DNA of 5,849 nucleotides from Lachnospiraceae bacterium (GCA_017632755.1 JAGBQU010000124.1:1-5849); one strand, 5' to 3'; shown: positions 1 to 5,849, counted from the first letter of the stretch. Translations and numbers: made by a program. Notes: generated from the letters alone by a model not told the origin.

Positions 1-187
1 ATCCGTCCGTTCCGGAAAGGAGCACGGGATCCTCCATATCTTTGATCGCGCTAAGGCTGAAGGCACCGGCAAATCCGCCGATCCCGCCGAGCACCTCGGT
101 GCGCATCGTCTCTTTTACATGTTTCTTCATCAGTTCCACAGATCTGTATCCGGCTTCAATGTCCACGCCTGCTTTTTTGTAATCCAT
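1..187 (-). CDS. purM: PurM, phosphoribosylformylglycinamidine cyclo-ligase (AIR synthetase), N-terminal fragment
   Basis: PurM closes the imidazole ring, converting FGAM to AIR with ATP in cytosolic de novo purine synthesis. Only the first 62 codons are inside the window; the gene runs off the left edge. The start [20 protein letters not shown] matches the family's YKDAGVDI-DAG opening. It is followed by [13 protein letters not shown] at residues 31-43 (family GGxGGF region) and LLSGTDG at 56-62, the start of the conserved SGTDGVGTK substrate-binding motif. The ATG at 187-185 is chosen because AAGGAG lies 6 nt upstream (199-194) and the motif alignment begins there. purE ends 44 nt upstream with no terminator between, so the two are probably one transcript. 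Their order fits the pathway: the PurM product AIR is carboxylated and then handled by PurE. Identity is confident; nothing can be said about the rest of the protein. Confidence 0.94.
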   Translation of the reverse strand, partial: MDYKKAGVDIEAGYRSVELMKKHVKETMRTEVLGGIGGFAGAFSLSAIKDMEDPVLLSGTDG

Positions 188-231
188 TTTTCTCTCCTTA
201 TGTGTGTTTTTTTAAGAACCTTCTTTTTGCA

Positions 232-738
232 CTATTTGGTATAGTTCCGATAGCCGGTCTCCTGCAGCTTTGCATCCTTTGCCTCCACCTGCTGCGCGAG
301 TTTTTGCGAATACTCTTTCAAACGCGCAAGCAACTGTTCATCGGATGTTGCAAGGATCTTGGCTGCCAGAAGGCCTGCATTTGCTCCCCCTCCGATCGCC
401 ACGGTCGCAACCGGGATGCCGGACGGCATCTGCACGATGGAATAGAGGGAATCCCTTCCGCCCAGGGAAGTCGTATGCATGGGAATGCCGATGACAGGCA
501 TCGGAAAGATCGCCGCACACATTCCGGGAAGATGAGCTGCCATTCCGGCACCGGCGATGATCACCTTAAAACCCTTCTCCTCCGCGGTCTTCGCATATTC
601 AAAAAACACATCCGGCTCTCTGTGTGCAGAAATGATCCGCATCTCATAGCTGATCCCAAGTTCTTCCAGAATATCAGCCGCCTTGCTCATGACGGGCATA
701 TCCGAATCGCTGCCCATTACAATTCCAACCTTTGCCAT
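232..738 (-). CDS. purE: PurE, N5-carboxyaminoimidazole ribonucleotide mutase (class I type)
   Basis: PurE moves the carboxylate of N5-CAIR to C4, giving CAIR, in cytosolic purine synthesis; it normally works as an octamer. The 168 residues match the usual length. Visible motifs are the phosphate/ribose-binding GSDSD at 9-13, SAHREPD at 37-43 with His39 at the place of the catalytic histidine, [15 protein letters not shown] at 62-76, and [19 protein letters not shown] at 97-115. The mutase type (class I) is favoured over the direct AIR carboxylase (class II) by the SAHR rather than SAHK context and the LPGM loop; this is family knowledge recalled, not computed. The usual SAHRTP is SAHREP here, and the loop before the last helix reads GGGANAGLL, one residue shorter than E. 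coli GKAGAANAALL as I remember it. The ATG has GGAGG 7 nt upstream (750-746). purE is the first gene of its transcript, behind its own predicted promoter, with purM following. Confidence 0.97.
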   Translation of the reverse strand: MAKVGIVMGSDSDMPVMSKAADILEELGISYEMRIISAHREPDVFFEYAKTAEEKGFKVIIAGAGMAAHLPGMCAAIFPMPVIGIPMHTTSLGGRDSLYSIVQMPSGIPVATVAIGGGANAGLLAAKILATSDEQLLARLKEYSQKLAQQVEAKDAKLQETGYRNYTK

Positions 739-776
739 CTTATATCCTCCATCTTGTGTTTATATTTTTGACCATA

Positions 777-788
777 ACTACTTGTAGT
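777..788. repeat. Inverted repeat over the purE -10/start region (possible operator)
   Basis: ACTAC-TT-GTAGT is a perfect 5-bp inverted repeat with a 2-nt centre. It overlaps the last bases of the predicted -10 box and the expected transcription start. A second short palindrome, TAGT-GT-ACTA, overlaps it at 785-794. The position would suit a repressor site, but the arms are short and no regulator is known from this window. It does not look like the PurR PurBox (CGAA-rich) of Bacillus. Confidence 0.3.
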
Positions 789-814
789 GTACTAGATTTT
801 TCTTCATATGTCTA
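786..814 (-). promoter_or_regulatory. Predicted sigma-A promoter of purE-purM
   Basis: On the minus strand, TAGACA (814-809, 5 of 6 matches to TTGACA) is followed after exactly 17 nt by TACACT (791-786, 4 of 6 matches to TATAAT). The expected start is near 779, leaving an untranslated leader of about 40 nt before the purE ATG at 738. The leader holds little beyond the GGAGG ribosome binding site, so there is no room for a purine or PRPP/ppGpp riboswitch. Control would have to be at initiation. The call is by eye. Confidence 0.55.
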
Positions 815-839
815 GGCATAAACTGCCGAAATGCATTTT

Positions 840-2975
840 TCATGCCCGCTGCACAAACGGTTCATTCAGTTTGTCCGTGCCCGGAAGCACAAACCGGCCG
901 CCCCGGATGATGGGGATCTGCTCCCCGCTGCCATCCACACCGTAAACGCAGTCCAGCTCATCGTAAGGGATGGTAATGTCCGTATGGCACTGAAAATACG
1001 CTTTCTCCGGCTCTGTCCTGCGCAGGATGGAGATCTCATTGTCTCTGGCAATGATCTCCTTGCCGTCTGAGTTGAACACGGCGATATCATCCGCATGTGA
1101 GTCGCAGGTATCACCGAGTGCGAAATGCGGTCCCGTCTTTTCCGCGATCAGGATCGGCAGCTTATCGGCAATGCCGAACTCTCTCGCCATCACATAGGCG
1201 GTCGTGTTGGTTCCGATCGCGAATTCTCCGAGCGGAAGTGTCTCATGGTGATAAAGAATGTTCTCCCGGATATATGCCCGGTTCTCTTCCACCGTGGGAA
1301 AATTCCCACAGCTGTACTCCGTGACACGGCCATCCGCAAAGCGGATCTTCAGATCCCGGAATTCGAATCCCTTTAAAAACACGCTGCCGACATGCAAAAT
1401 ACCGTTTGTTCCCTGCAACACGGGAGACGTGAATACCTCTCCCACAGGTATATTGACATCCGCCACGCAGTTTTCAAATTTGGTCTGCTTATCACCGTCA
1501 TCCAGTTTACATAAAGCAACCTGCAGATCGGTCTCATTCTCGCCCCTTCCCTTGATCCTCACATACTCCGCCCGGTCAAGGGCATCGATCATGCGCTGCT
1601 GCATCGTCTCATACAACTCATAATCCAGCGTATTGAGCTCAATCGTGCGATCCATGATCTCGGAAAAACGCTCGCCGATCTCGGGAACAGGGAAGGCGAT
1701 GATCGTAAAGGAACGTTCCTCCCCCTTGATATATTCGTTGATGATCCTGCCAAGCTTTGCATAATATCCGGAGGAAAGCTCCTGCTGCTTCTCGCTCAGC
1801 CTGCAGGCCTCCTTCTTCATGACGGGATCAAATGTTTTCTCTCCAAAGGTCTCCACCCATGCCGGTCCGGCGTGAACTGCTGCGAGCACCTTTTTTTGTT
1901 CGTAGCACTCCCTTGTGATCTCCAGCTTTCGACCGACAAGTTTTTTGTCAAGGAAGAGTGCCTCGTCCTCCCTGTGGTCAAAGTCAAACTGTCTGTTTGG
2001 ACTGTCCGAAAAATAACCGCCGATGCTCGTTCCTCTCTTATGGAAGATGCTGTGGGGCGTGCGCATGATCGTGGGCTCCAGTCCCAGATCGGCGAAATTG
2101 CCGATCGCTCTTTTGATCATCTGCTCAAAACCGAGCGGATAGGCGATCTGCACCACCTTCTTTTTGGACAGATCCTTATTGCCCTTGATAAATCCAATGC
2201 GATAGCCTTCCGTGTAGGTGTCAGCCATGAGTCGGAGTTTTTCCTCGGGACACGCGGCAAGATACTCTGCCATACGCAGCTGGTTCTCTCCGATATACTC
2301 GCCAAAGGCAAACAGATATCGCGGATCGTCGAGATTCGCATAGCGCAGGATCTGAGCGGCATAGCACTCTGCCGGATCGACCTTCTCTGCCACCCTCTGC
2401 TCCATCAGGGGCTGCGCATAATCGCTGATAAACCAATAGAGGATCTCTTTAAGCTCGTCAAAAACGGTTGCCGGGATCTTATCACTGTCCCATCTGTCCG
2501 CATCCGCTCCTGCCAAAAGTTCCTCGCACATCTGGCAAAAGCAGACATACACCTCGACAAAGAGCTCTGCACGGATCACGATCTGTTCCAGCCGCTCCAC
2601 CCGATACATGATCTCATAGGCATACGGGATCGCCGCATACATCTCTGCGTACAAAAAGCTGAAGAACCGGCCAAACTCCTCACCGCACCGTTGCACGGCA
2701 AATGCGGGATCCAGAAAAGAGTTCTCGTAAAGATCCTCCCGCAGATTCCCGAAAAGCTTATGATTTTGTGCGAGCAGATCCTCGATGCTCTGCTGCATCA
2801 GATCCTTTGTCAGATACTCTTCCAGCTGTCTGTCCGCATTCTCCTGTGCCAGTTCCATAATCACAATAAGAAAGGAAGCCACTTCCTCGAAATACTGTCG
2901 GAAAGGCTCCTTTGCTCTCTTTTCATATGTTATTTCCTTTATTCTGTCTTTGATCAGTAAAAAACGTTCTTCCAT
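840..2975 (-). CDS. M29-like (aminopeptidase T family) metallopeptidase with long helical N-terminal extension
   Basis: A 711-residue protein. Residues from about 270 on resemble the M29 aminopeptidases, two-metal exopeptidases of about 410 residues that remove N-terminal amino acids. Evidence is a Rossmann-like start KKVVQIAYPLGFEQMIKRA at 272-290, NIPVGEVFTSP at 508-518, GEFAIGTN at 583-590, AEKTGPHFALG at 611-621 and SHADD at 626-630. By comparison with AmpS/AmpT from memory, the metal ligands would be E513, E584, E612, H617, H627 and D629. Residues 1 to about 265 are an extra, strongly helical acidic region with no family I recognise. The stretch between H617 and H627 is much shorter than in classical M29, and the usual tyrosine seven residues after the first histidine is Cys624 here, followed by Asp625. 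No signal peptide or membrane segment is seen, so it is probably cytosolic. The ATG at 2975 has AGGAG 9 nt upstream, inside the end of the preceding gene, which stops 1 nt before it; translation is probably coupled. The CDS is certain; activity is inferred. Confidence 0.82.
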   Translation of the reverse strand: MEERFLLIKDRIKEITYEKRAKEPFRQYFEEVASFLIVIMELAQENADRQLEEYLTKDLMQQSIEDLLAQNHKLFGNLREDLYENSFLDPAFAVQRCGEEFGRFFSFLYAEMYAAIPYAYEIMYRVERLEQIVIRAELFVEVYVCFCQMCEELLAGADADRWDSDKIPATVFDELKEILYWFISDYAQPLMEQRVAEKVDPAECYAAQILRYANLDDPRYLFAFGEYIGENQLRMAEYLAACPEEKLRLMADTYTEGYRIGFIKGNKDLSKKKVVQIAYPLGFEQMIKRAIGNFADLGLEPTIMRTPHSIFHKRGTSIGGYFSDSPNRQFDFDHREDEALFLDKKLVGRKLEITRECYEQKKVLAAVHAGPAWVETFGEKTFDPVMKKEACRLSEKQQELSSGYYAKLGRIINEYIKGEERSFTIIAFPVPEIGERFSEIMDRTIELNTLDYELYETMQQRMIDALDRAEYVRIKGRGENETDLQVALCKLDDGDKQTKFENCVADVNIPVGEVFTSPVLQGTNGILHVGSVFLKGFEFRDLKIRFADGRVTEYSCGNFPTVEENRAYIRENILYHHETLPLGEFAIGTNTTAYVMAREFGIADKLPILIAEKTGPHFALGDTCDSHADDIAVFNSDGKEIIARDNEISILRRTEPEKAYFQCHTDITIPYDELDCVYGVDGSGEQIPIIRGGRFVLPGTDKLNEPFVQRA

Positions 2976-2976
2976 T

Positions 2977-3291
2977 TTAAGAAGCTCCTAACACTAACAT
3001 TCCTGTCACGCAGGCGATCACCAGAAGATTGATGGCAATGCCGATATTCGGGAACAGATAAAATTTGTCCTTCTCCATTCGTGCAAGCACACCAAAGACA
3101 AGGCCGATCACGGAAAAGAGCAGGGCAAGCATCGTCACCGCCGCGTGACGGGCGGTGGCATTTCCCTTCGCCTGAAAGCTGAGCAACGTAACCAGGATCA
3201 GGCTGACAAGATCCATACAGCCGAGTACGGAGGAGACGATCCCCCGCGGCGGATGATTCTTGTTGGTAAACATGTAACTTGATTTTCTCAT
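2977..3291 (-). CDS. Small three-helix membrane protein, DUF6142-like
   Basis: A 104-residue protein of unknown function. After a basic N-terminus (MRKSSYMFTNKNHPPRG) come three hydrophobic stretches at about 17-39, 50-71 and 80-102. They are linked by a polar segment (AKGNATARH) and a charged turn (RMEKDKFY), so it is very likely an inner-membrane protein without a soluble domain. The layout, the RGIVSSVLG opening and the EKDKFYLFP turn resemble a family I recall from Lachnospiraceae as DUF6142; this is unconfirmed. The ATG at 3291 is preceded by GGGGAGAGTC, giving a good ribosome binding site; Met7 is a less likely alternative. It starts 12 nt after the 50-residue membrane protein gene and stops 1 nt before the peptidase gene, so it is almost certainly in the pyrE transcript. 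The gene is confident, the function unknown. Confidence 0.85.
   Translation of the reverse strand: MRKSSYMFTNKNHPPRGIVSSVLGCMDLVSLILVTLLSFQAKGNATARHAAVTMLALLFSVIGLVFGVLARMEKDKFYLFPNIGIAINLLVIACVTGMLVLGAS
2985..2989 (-). promoter_or_regulatory. Ribosome binding site of the peptidase, embedded in the preceding gene
   Basis: AGGAG lies 9 nt before the peptidase ATG and within the Leu-Gly-Ala codons at the end of the 104-residue membrane protein gene, whose TAA is 1 nt from the ATG. Ribosomes finishing the membrane protein would be placed on the peptidase start, the usual arrangement for translational coupling. It also fixes the peptidase start. Confidence 0.7.
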
Positions 3292-3303
3292 GACTCTCCC
3301 CTA

Positions 3304-3456
3304 TCAGAAAAGGATCTTGGATTTACCGGCAAGCAGCTTCGCCCCGGTTATGATGAGAAGGACTCCCGTCGCCACTCCGATGACCAGTGACACCACACCG
3401 AGTGTGATGTTGAGTGCTCCCGATGTTGACAACATTTTGTAGGTTTTTTCTTCCAT
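3304..3456 (-). CDS. 50-residue single-helix membrane protein
   Basis: A short gene: ATG at 3456-3454, TGA at 3306-3304, with a second in-frame stop (TAG) right after it. GCGGAGGTG gives a near-perfect ribosome binding site (3468-3462) about 5 nt before the ATG. The product starts MEEKTYKMLSTSGALN, has one hydrophobic stretch at about 15-37, and ends LLAGKSKILF with a basic tail, which by the positive-inside rule suggests a cytosolic C-terminus. Glycines recur at seven-residue spacing (13, 20, 27 and 31, 38), with a G27-xxx-G31 pair, a pattern favouring helix packing in membranes. I recall similar short proteins beginning MEEKTYK in Lachnospiraceae, function unknown. It lies 79 nt after pyrE and 12 nt before the 104-residue membrane protein gene, whose ribosome binding site abuts its double stop. 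Strength of the ribosome binding site and the clean hydrophobic design make it a likely real gene. Confidence 0.75.
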   Translation of the reverse strand: MEEKTYKMLSTSGALNITLGVVSLVIGVATGVLLIITGAKLLAGKSKILF

Positions 3457-3493
3457 TCCGGCACCTCCGCAATTATTCTTATTCCTATCTCAC

Positions 3494-3522
3494 GGCAGGC
3501 ATCCTTTATCCCGGACCCTGCC
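3494..3522 (-). other. Intercistronic RNA hairpin between pyrE and the 50-residue gene
   Basis: Read on the minus strand, GGCAGGGTCC (3522-3513) pairs with GGATGCCTGCC (3504-3494). This gives about ten pairs with one G-T wobble, a bulged G and an 8-nt loop, starting 13 nt after the pyrE stop. No T-run follows, so it is not a rho-independent terminator. It may protect the pyrE message 3' end, be a processing site, or lower expression of the downstream genes. Confidence 0.45.
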
Positions 3523-3535
3523 ATGATCATCTTGT

Positions 3536-4210
3536 CTATTTTACACCATACTGCTCATAATATGCATCAATGGCAGCCTTGAGCGTATCGTCGATATAGA
3601 TCTTTCCCTTATAAGGCTTGTTGTAAAGATGCTGCACAACCTCTCCCATCGTCACGATGGCAGCCGTTTCAAATCCGTAGAGCTCACGGATCTCCTCCAG
3701 CGCACTCTTATCACCCTTGCCACGCTCCATGCGGTTGAGCGATACCATCAGTCCGAGGATCTGCACATCTGCCTGCGCCTTGATGATCGGGAAGGTCTCC
3801 TCGATCGACTTTCCGGATGTCGTCACATCCTCAATGATCACGACCTTATCTCCATCCTTAAGCTGCGAGCCGAGCAAAATACCGGTATCTCCATGATCCT
3901 TGATCTCCTTGCGGTTTGAGCAGTAGCGAATGTCCTTGCCGTACAGCTTGGAAAAAGCGATCGTGGTCGCAACGCTGAGCGGGATCCCCTTGTATGCCGG
4001 GCCGAACAGCACATCGAAATCCGTTCCGTACACATCGTGGATCGCTTTGGCATAATACTCGCCCAGTCTGGACAACTGCGTTCCCGTCACATAGGAGCCG
4101 GCATTCATAAAGAAGGGGGACTTACGTCCGCTCTTTAAGGTAAAATCTCCGAATTTTAATACGTCCGAATCCACCATAAACTCAATAAATTCAGATTTGT
4201 AGCTCTCCAT
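3536..4210 (-). CDS. pyrE: PyrE, orotate phosphoribosyltransferase
   Basis: PyrE joins orotate to PRPP, making orotidine 5'-monophosphate in the fifth step of de novo pyrimidine synthesis; it is a cytosolic homodimer. The 224 residues fit the family length. Visible are FTLKSGRKSPFF at 23-34 (orotate/PRPP-binding N-terminal motif), FGPAYKGIPLS at 69-79, the flexible catalytic loop RKEIKDHGDTG at 100-110, and the PRPP signature KVVIIEDVTTSGKS at 122-135. The C-terminal helical tail is intact. The ATG at 4210 has AAGGAG 10 nt upstream (4226-4221), and a promoter lies about 70 nt upstream, so pyrE is probably the first gene of its transcript. No other pyr gene is adjacent: pyrE is followed by two small membrane protein genes and a peptidase gene, not by pyrF or pyrB. 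I see no PyrR attenuator in the short leader. Confidence 0.97.
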   Translation of the reverse strand: MESYKSEFIEFMVDSDVLKFGDFTLKSGRKSPFFMNAGSYVTGTQLSRLGEYYAKAIHDVYGTDFDVLFGPAYKGIPLSVATTIAFSKLYGKDIRYCSNRKEIKDHGDTGILLGSQLKDGDKVVIIEDVTTSGKSIEETFPIIKAQADVQILGLMVSLNRMERGKGDKSALEEIRELYGFETAAIVTMGEVVQHLYNKPYKGKIYIDDTLKAAIDAYYEQYGVK

Positions 4211-4248
4211 CTTTTCTATTCTCCTTTGAAATCAGGCTGTTTCGCCCT

Positions 4249-4345
4249 TAATTTTTATGAAATAATGTCCCAATCTTTTTTATATTATCACGAAAAGCCG
4301 ACTTTCACAATCCGTTAACCGATCTAATTCACATAATTTTTATGA
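4249..4345. repeat. 12-bp direct repeat flanking the pyrE promoter
   Basis: TAATTTTTATGA occurs at 4249-4260 and again at 4334-4345, 85 bp apart. One copy lies in the pyrE leader; the other is upstream of the -35 box and overlaps the end of the preceding gene. The promoter sits between them. The unit is AT-rich, so chance is possible in such sequence. A pair of sites for a DNA-binding protein is the alternative. Confidence 0.3.
4282..4310 (-). promoter_or_regulatory. Predicted sigma-A promoter of the pyrE unit
   Basis: On the minus strand, TTGTGA (4310-4305, 4 of 6 matches to TTGACA) is followed after 17 nt by TAATAT (4287-4282, 4 of 6), preceded by TGA (4290-4288), which makes an extended -10 (TGN). 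A run of A follows. The expected start near 4275 leaves a leader of about 65 nt before the pyrE ATG, too short for a classical PyrR antiterminator/terminator. Overlapping boxes GATAAT or TATAAA could be used instead, with worse spacing. Confidence 0.55.
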
Positions 4346-5029
4346 GAGTAATTCGATATCTTTGATTCCTTGGATTCCGACACCCGCACCGGTCATAAAC
4401 AGCTTCGCCGCCACCCAGATGATGCTTCCTTCTCCCGGCATAAAGGACAGATCATACGGGAAGAAGGGAATCATCCCGATGAAGCCGTTCACCAGCGAAA
4501 AGCCACCCACCGCCGCCGTGAGGATCACAATGACCGGTCTTAGGGAATCCACTGCCAGCTTGGCTATCAGATAGGCAGCCAAAAGACCGATCGCGCTCGT
4601 GATGACAGGGATCAGGAATCCCGGGATGGTAACCTTCTTCTCTATGATACCCATCACGAAATTCGCGATAGGCACGGCAAGCGCATATTTGGCAAAATAG
4701 TAGGCGGAGAAAAAAACTCCCACCCTGACAGCCGTTGAAGAGATGATGGCACAGATCACTCCTATCACCGCCTGAATCATCAGCTTCATCTCACCCTGTG
4801 CATTATAATGGATAAAATCGAGAAAATAATGTGCCTGCGTATAGCCAACGACAAACCCTATCAAAAGCAGCGCCATCCGGTAGATCTGATAGCCCTCAAA
4901 GCAAATGATAAGCGCCACCACGATCAGCACGACATACATGACCATTCCCTCAAATTTGATCTCTGCGAACTGATCTATCAGTGCAGTGACCGCATTGTTC
5001 ACTTCATTGTTGATTGCCTGTTGTTCCAT
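4340..5029 (-). CDS. Polytopic membrane protein, DUF4203/TMEM198-like
   Basis: A 229-residue integral membrane protein with an amphipathic, acidic N-terminal segment (about 1-25) and roughly seven hydrophobic stretches at about 28-44, 51-68, 84-103, 105-125, 137-157, 164-187 and 201-219. Glycine-rich helix starts such as CFEGYQIYRMALLLIGFVVG at 43-62 resemble the TMEM198/DUF4203 type, whose bacterial role is unknown; the assignment is tentative. No catalytic or transport motif is visible. The start is chosen as ATG at 5029, with AAGGA about 9 nt upstream. A GTG one codon earlier (5032) is also in frame with spacing of about 6 nt and cannot be excluded. It follows the charged protein gene by 82 nt, in which I see no convincing promoter or terminator, so the two may be co-transcribed. 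It ends before the pyrE promoter, so it probably belongs to the upstream unit. Confidence 0.85.
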   Translation of the reverse strand: MEQQAINNEVNNAVTALIDQFAEIKFEGMVMYVVLIVVALIICFEGYQIYRMALLLIGFVVGYTQAHYFLDFIHYNAQGEMKLMIQAVIGVICAIISSTAVRVGVFFSAYYFAKYALAVPIANFVMGIIEKKVTIPGFLIPVITSAIGLLAAYLIAKLAVDSLRPVIVILTAAVGGFSLVNGFIGMIPFFPYDLSFMPGEGSIIWVAAKLFMTGAGVGIQGIKDIELLS

Positions 5030-5111
5030 CACATACCATCCTTTCTTATTCCTTCTTACTAAAATAAGTCTTGAAATTCCCTTTTCTCTGATTCCGCTAA
5101 TGTGATCCTGC

Positions 5112-5849
5112 TTACTTCCTCCGCATCACAGCTTCATGCGCTGCGACCGGTTGCATCTGTTTGGGAGGCACCTTCTTTGCCCATTCCTTCTCAATGTCCT
5201 GTGCCAGAAATGCCATGCACTTTTCCTTGTCCGCCCCGCCCTTCATATATGCCGCATAGGTCTTTTGAAACTCCTTTGAGTTGGCCAATTCCTTTGCCAT
5301 TTTCAAATAGACCTCTTTCTGGGACCTCTTGCGGAGTGCAAGTGCATAATAGCCCTCTCCCTCTCCGCTATCGTATTTTTTCATTTCCCTGATAAAAACC
5401 TGATTGAGGACGATCGCCGCCATTTTTTCTCTCACAAAGTCCTGATCCTGCCGCGTCAGGGGGGTCTTACTGCTTACGCGCTCCATAAGCTGCTGTGCCG
5501 CCTCCGCAGCCCAGTCGGCGATCTCCACATAGATCCCACCCTTTTGCATCGCAAGCTTTTTTATCCGCTGAAGCTTCGACCACGCCTTCAACTGCTGATC
5601 TGCGCCTTTTTTCTCCTTCCGGATACTGTTTTTTCCTCCCTTTTGAAGCTTTTCATAGACATACCACATCTCCATCTTCTCTCGCAACTCATTATTCTTT
5701 TCAAGCACCGTATCCCTGCCAAGCTGCTCCTTGATCGGAGCCGCCATCTGCAATACGCGCGCGATCTTCTCTCCCGTGTGGTCGGTATTGTAGAGTTTAT
5801 CAACGAGCGCGGGATCCTTTCCCTCCTCGGCATAACGGCGTTTTAACTC
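5112..5849 (-). CDS. Unrecognised highly charged helical protein, C-terminal 245 residues
   Basis: The reading frame is open to the right edge, so the true start lies outside. An in-frame TTG at 5753 and ATG at 5747 exist, but the upstream codons continue with the same composition (starting ELKRRYAEEGKDPALVDKLY), arguing that they are internal. The visible part is rich in Lys, Glu, Gln and Ala and is predicted by eye to be nearly all helix, for example KNNELREKMEMWYVYEKLQK and WAAEAAQQLMERVSS. It has one cysteine, near the C-terminus, and no membrane segment. A Gly/Glu-rich break (YDSGEGEGYY) splits two helical blocks, and the end is Pro/Gln-containing with a basic tail (VMRRK). No family is recognised. 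The neighbouring membrane protein gene lies 82 nt downstream on the same strand, so a joint role is possible but unproven. Confidence 0.85.
   Translation of the reverse strand, partial: ELKRRYAEEGKDPALVDKLYNTDHTGEKIARVLQMAAPIKEQLGRDTVLEKNNELREKMEMWYVYEKLQKGGKNSIRKEKKGADQQLKAWSKLQRIKKLAMQKGGIYVEIADWAAEAAQQLMERVSSKTPLTRQDQDFVREKMAAIVLNQVFIREMKKYDSGEGEGYYALALRKRSQKEVYLKMAKELANSKEFQKTYAAYMKGGADKEKCMAFLAQDIEKEWAKKVPPKQMQPVAAHEAVMRRK

Noticed and set aside
211..230. Near-palindrome AAGAAGGTTCTT beside a run of A/T between purE and purM, considered as a terminator
   Set aside because: Only five weak pairs with a two-base loop; purM follows at once with its own good ribosome binding site, so it is unlikely to stop transcription.
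202..771. Plus-strand open frame of 189 codons antisense to purE
   Set aside because: It is covered by purE, whose protein matches its family end to end; the antisense product is Cys/His/Arg-rich and resembles nothing.
829..838. Perfect palindrome AAATGCATTT just after the peptidase stop
   Set aside because: Ten AT-rich bases with no loop and no following T-tract on the minus strand; too small for a terminator and likely by chance.
1872..2960. Long plus-strand open frame of 362 codons antisense to the peptidase
   Set aside because: It lies wholly inside the peptidase gene, has no ribosome binding site, and its His/Leu/Ile-rich product shows no domain; it is a by-product of the codon use of the acidic helical gene on the other strand.
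3348..3530. Minus-strand 60-codon frame overlapping the 50-residue gene
   Set aside because: It starts in the hairpin region without a ribosome binding site and gives a Trp/Ser/His-rich product with no pattern; the 50-residue frame has the good ribosome binding site and a clear membrane helix.
4211..4275. PyrR attenuator or other riboswitch in the pyrE leader
   Set aside because: The leader is only about 65 nt and has only a four-pair AGG(G)C/GCCT stem; no PyrR binding loop or terminator stem with T-tract is present.
5045..5068. Inverted repeat CTTATT/AATAAG upstream of the seven-helix membrane protein
   Set aside because: Six A/T-rich pairs with a 12-nt loop would be unstable RNA, and no promoter boxes line up with it.

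Overview
The window comes from a low-to-medium GC Firmicute, most likely a Lachnospiraceae-type clostridium. This rests on strong AGGAGG-type ribosome binding sites, sigma-A-like promoters, the form of PurE (SAHREPD motif) and small membrane proteins of kinds I recall from that family. It is inference from memory, with no database search behind it. Every gene I can support lies on the minus strand, so transcription runs from high to low coordinates.

Layout in transcription order. (1) 5849-5112: C-terminal part of an unrecognised, highly charged helical protein that enters from the right edge. (2) 5029-4340: a membrane protein with about seven hydrophobic segments, resembling the DUF4203/TMEM198 type. 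(3) 4339-4211: an AT-rich gap with a good sigma-A promoter for the next unit. (4) 4210-840: a compact unit of pyrE (orotate phosphoribosyltransferase), a 50-residue one-helix membrane protein, a 104-residue three-helix membrane protein (DUF6142-like), and a 711-residue metallopeptidase-like protein related to the M29 aminopeptidases. The last three are very tightly packed, with gaps of 12 and 1 nt. (5) 839-739: a second promoter with an inverted repeat over its -10/start region. (6) 738-232 and 187-1: purE followed by the start of purM, two steps of purine biosynthesis, running off the left edge.

The window thus joins a pyrimidine gene, pyrE, to a purine operon, purE-purM, with a conserved-looking but poorly understood membrane/peptidase module between them. 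The purine and pyrimidine enzymes are ordinary and intact as far as they are visible. The parts worth a second look are the peptidase, with its long helical N-terminal extension and remodelled metal-site region, and the two tiny membrane proteins translated just ahead of it. I see no mobile element, CRISPR array, tRNA, rRNA or riboswitch, and no convincing rho-independent terminator. No gene-free stretch exceeds 130 bases.
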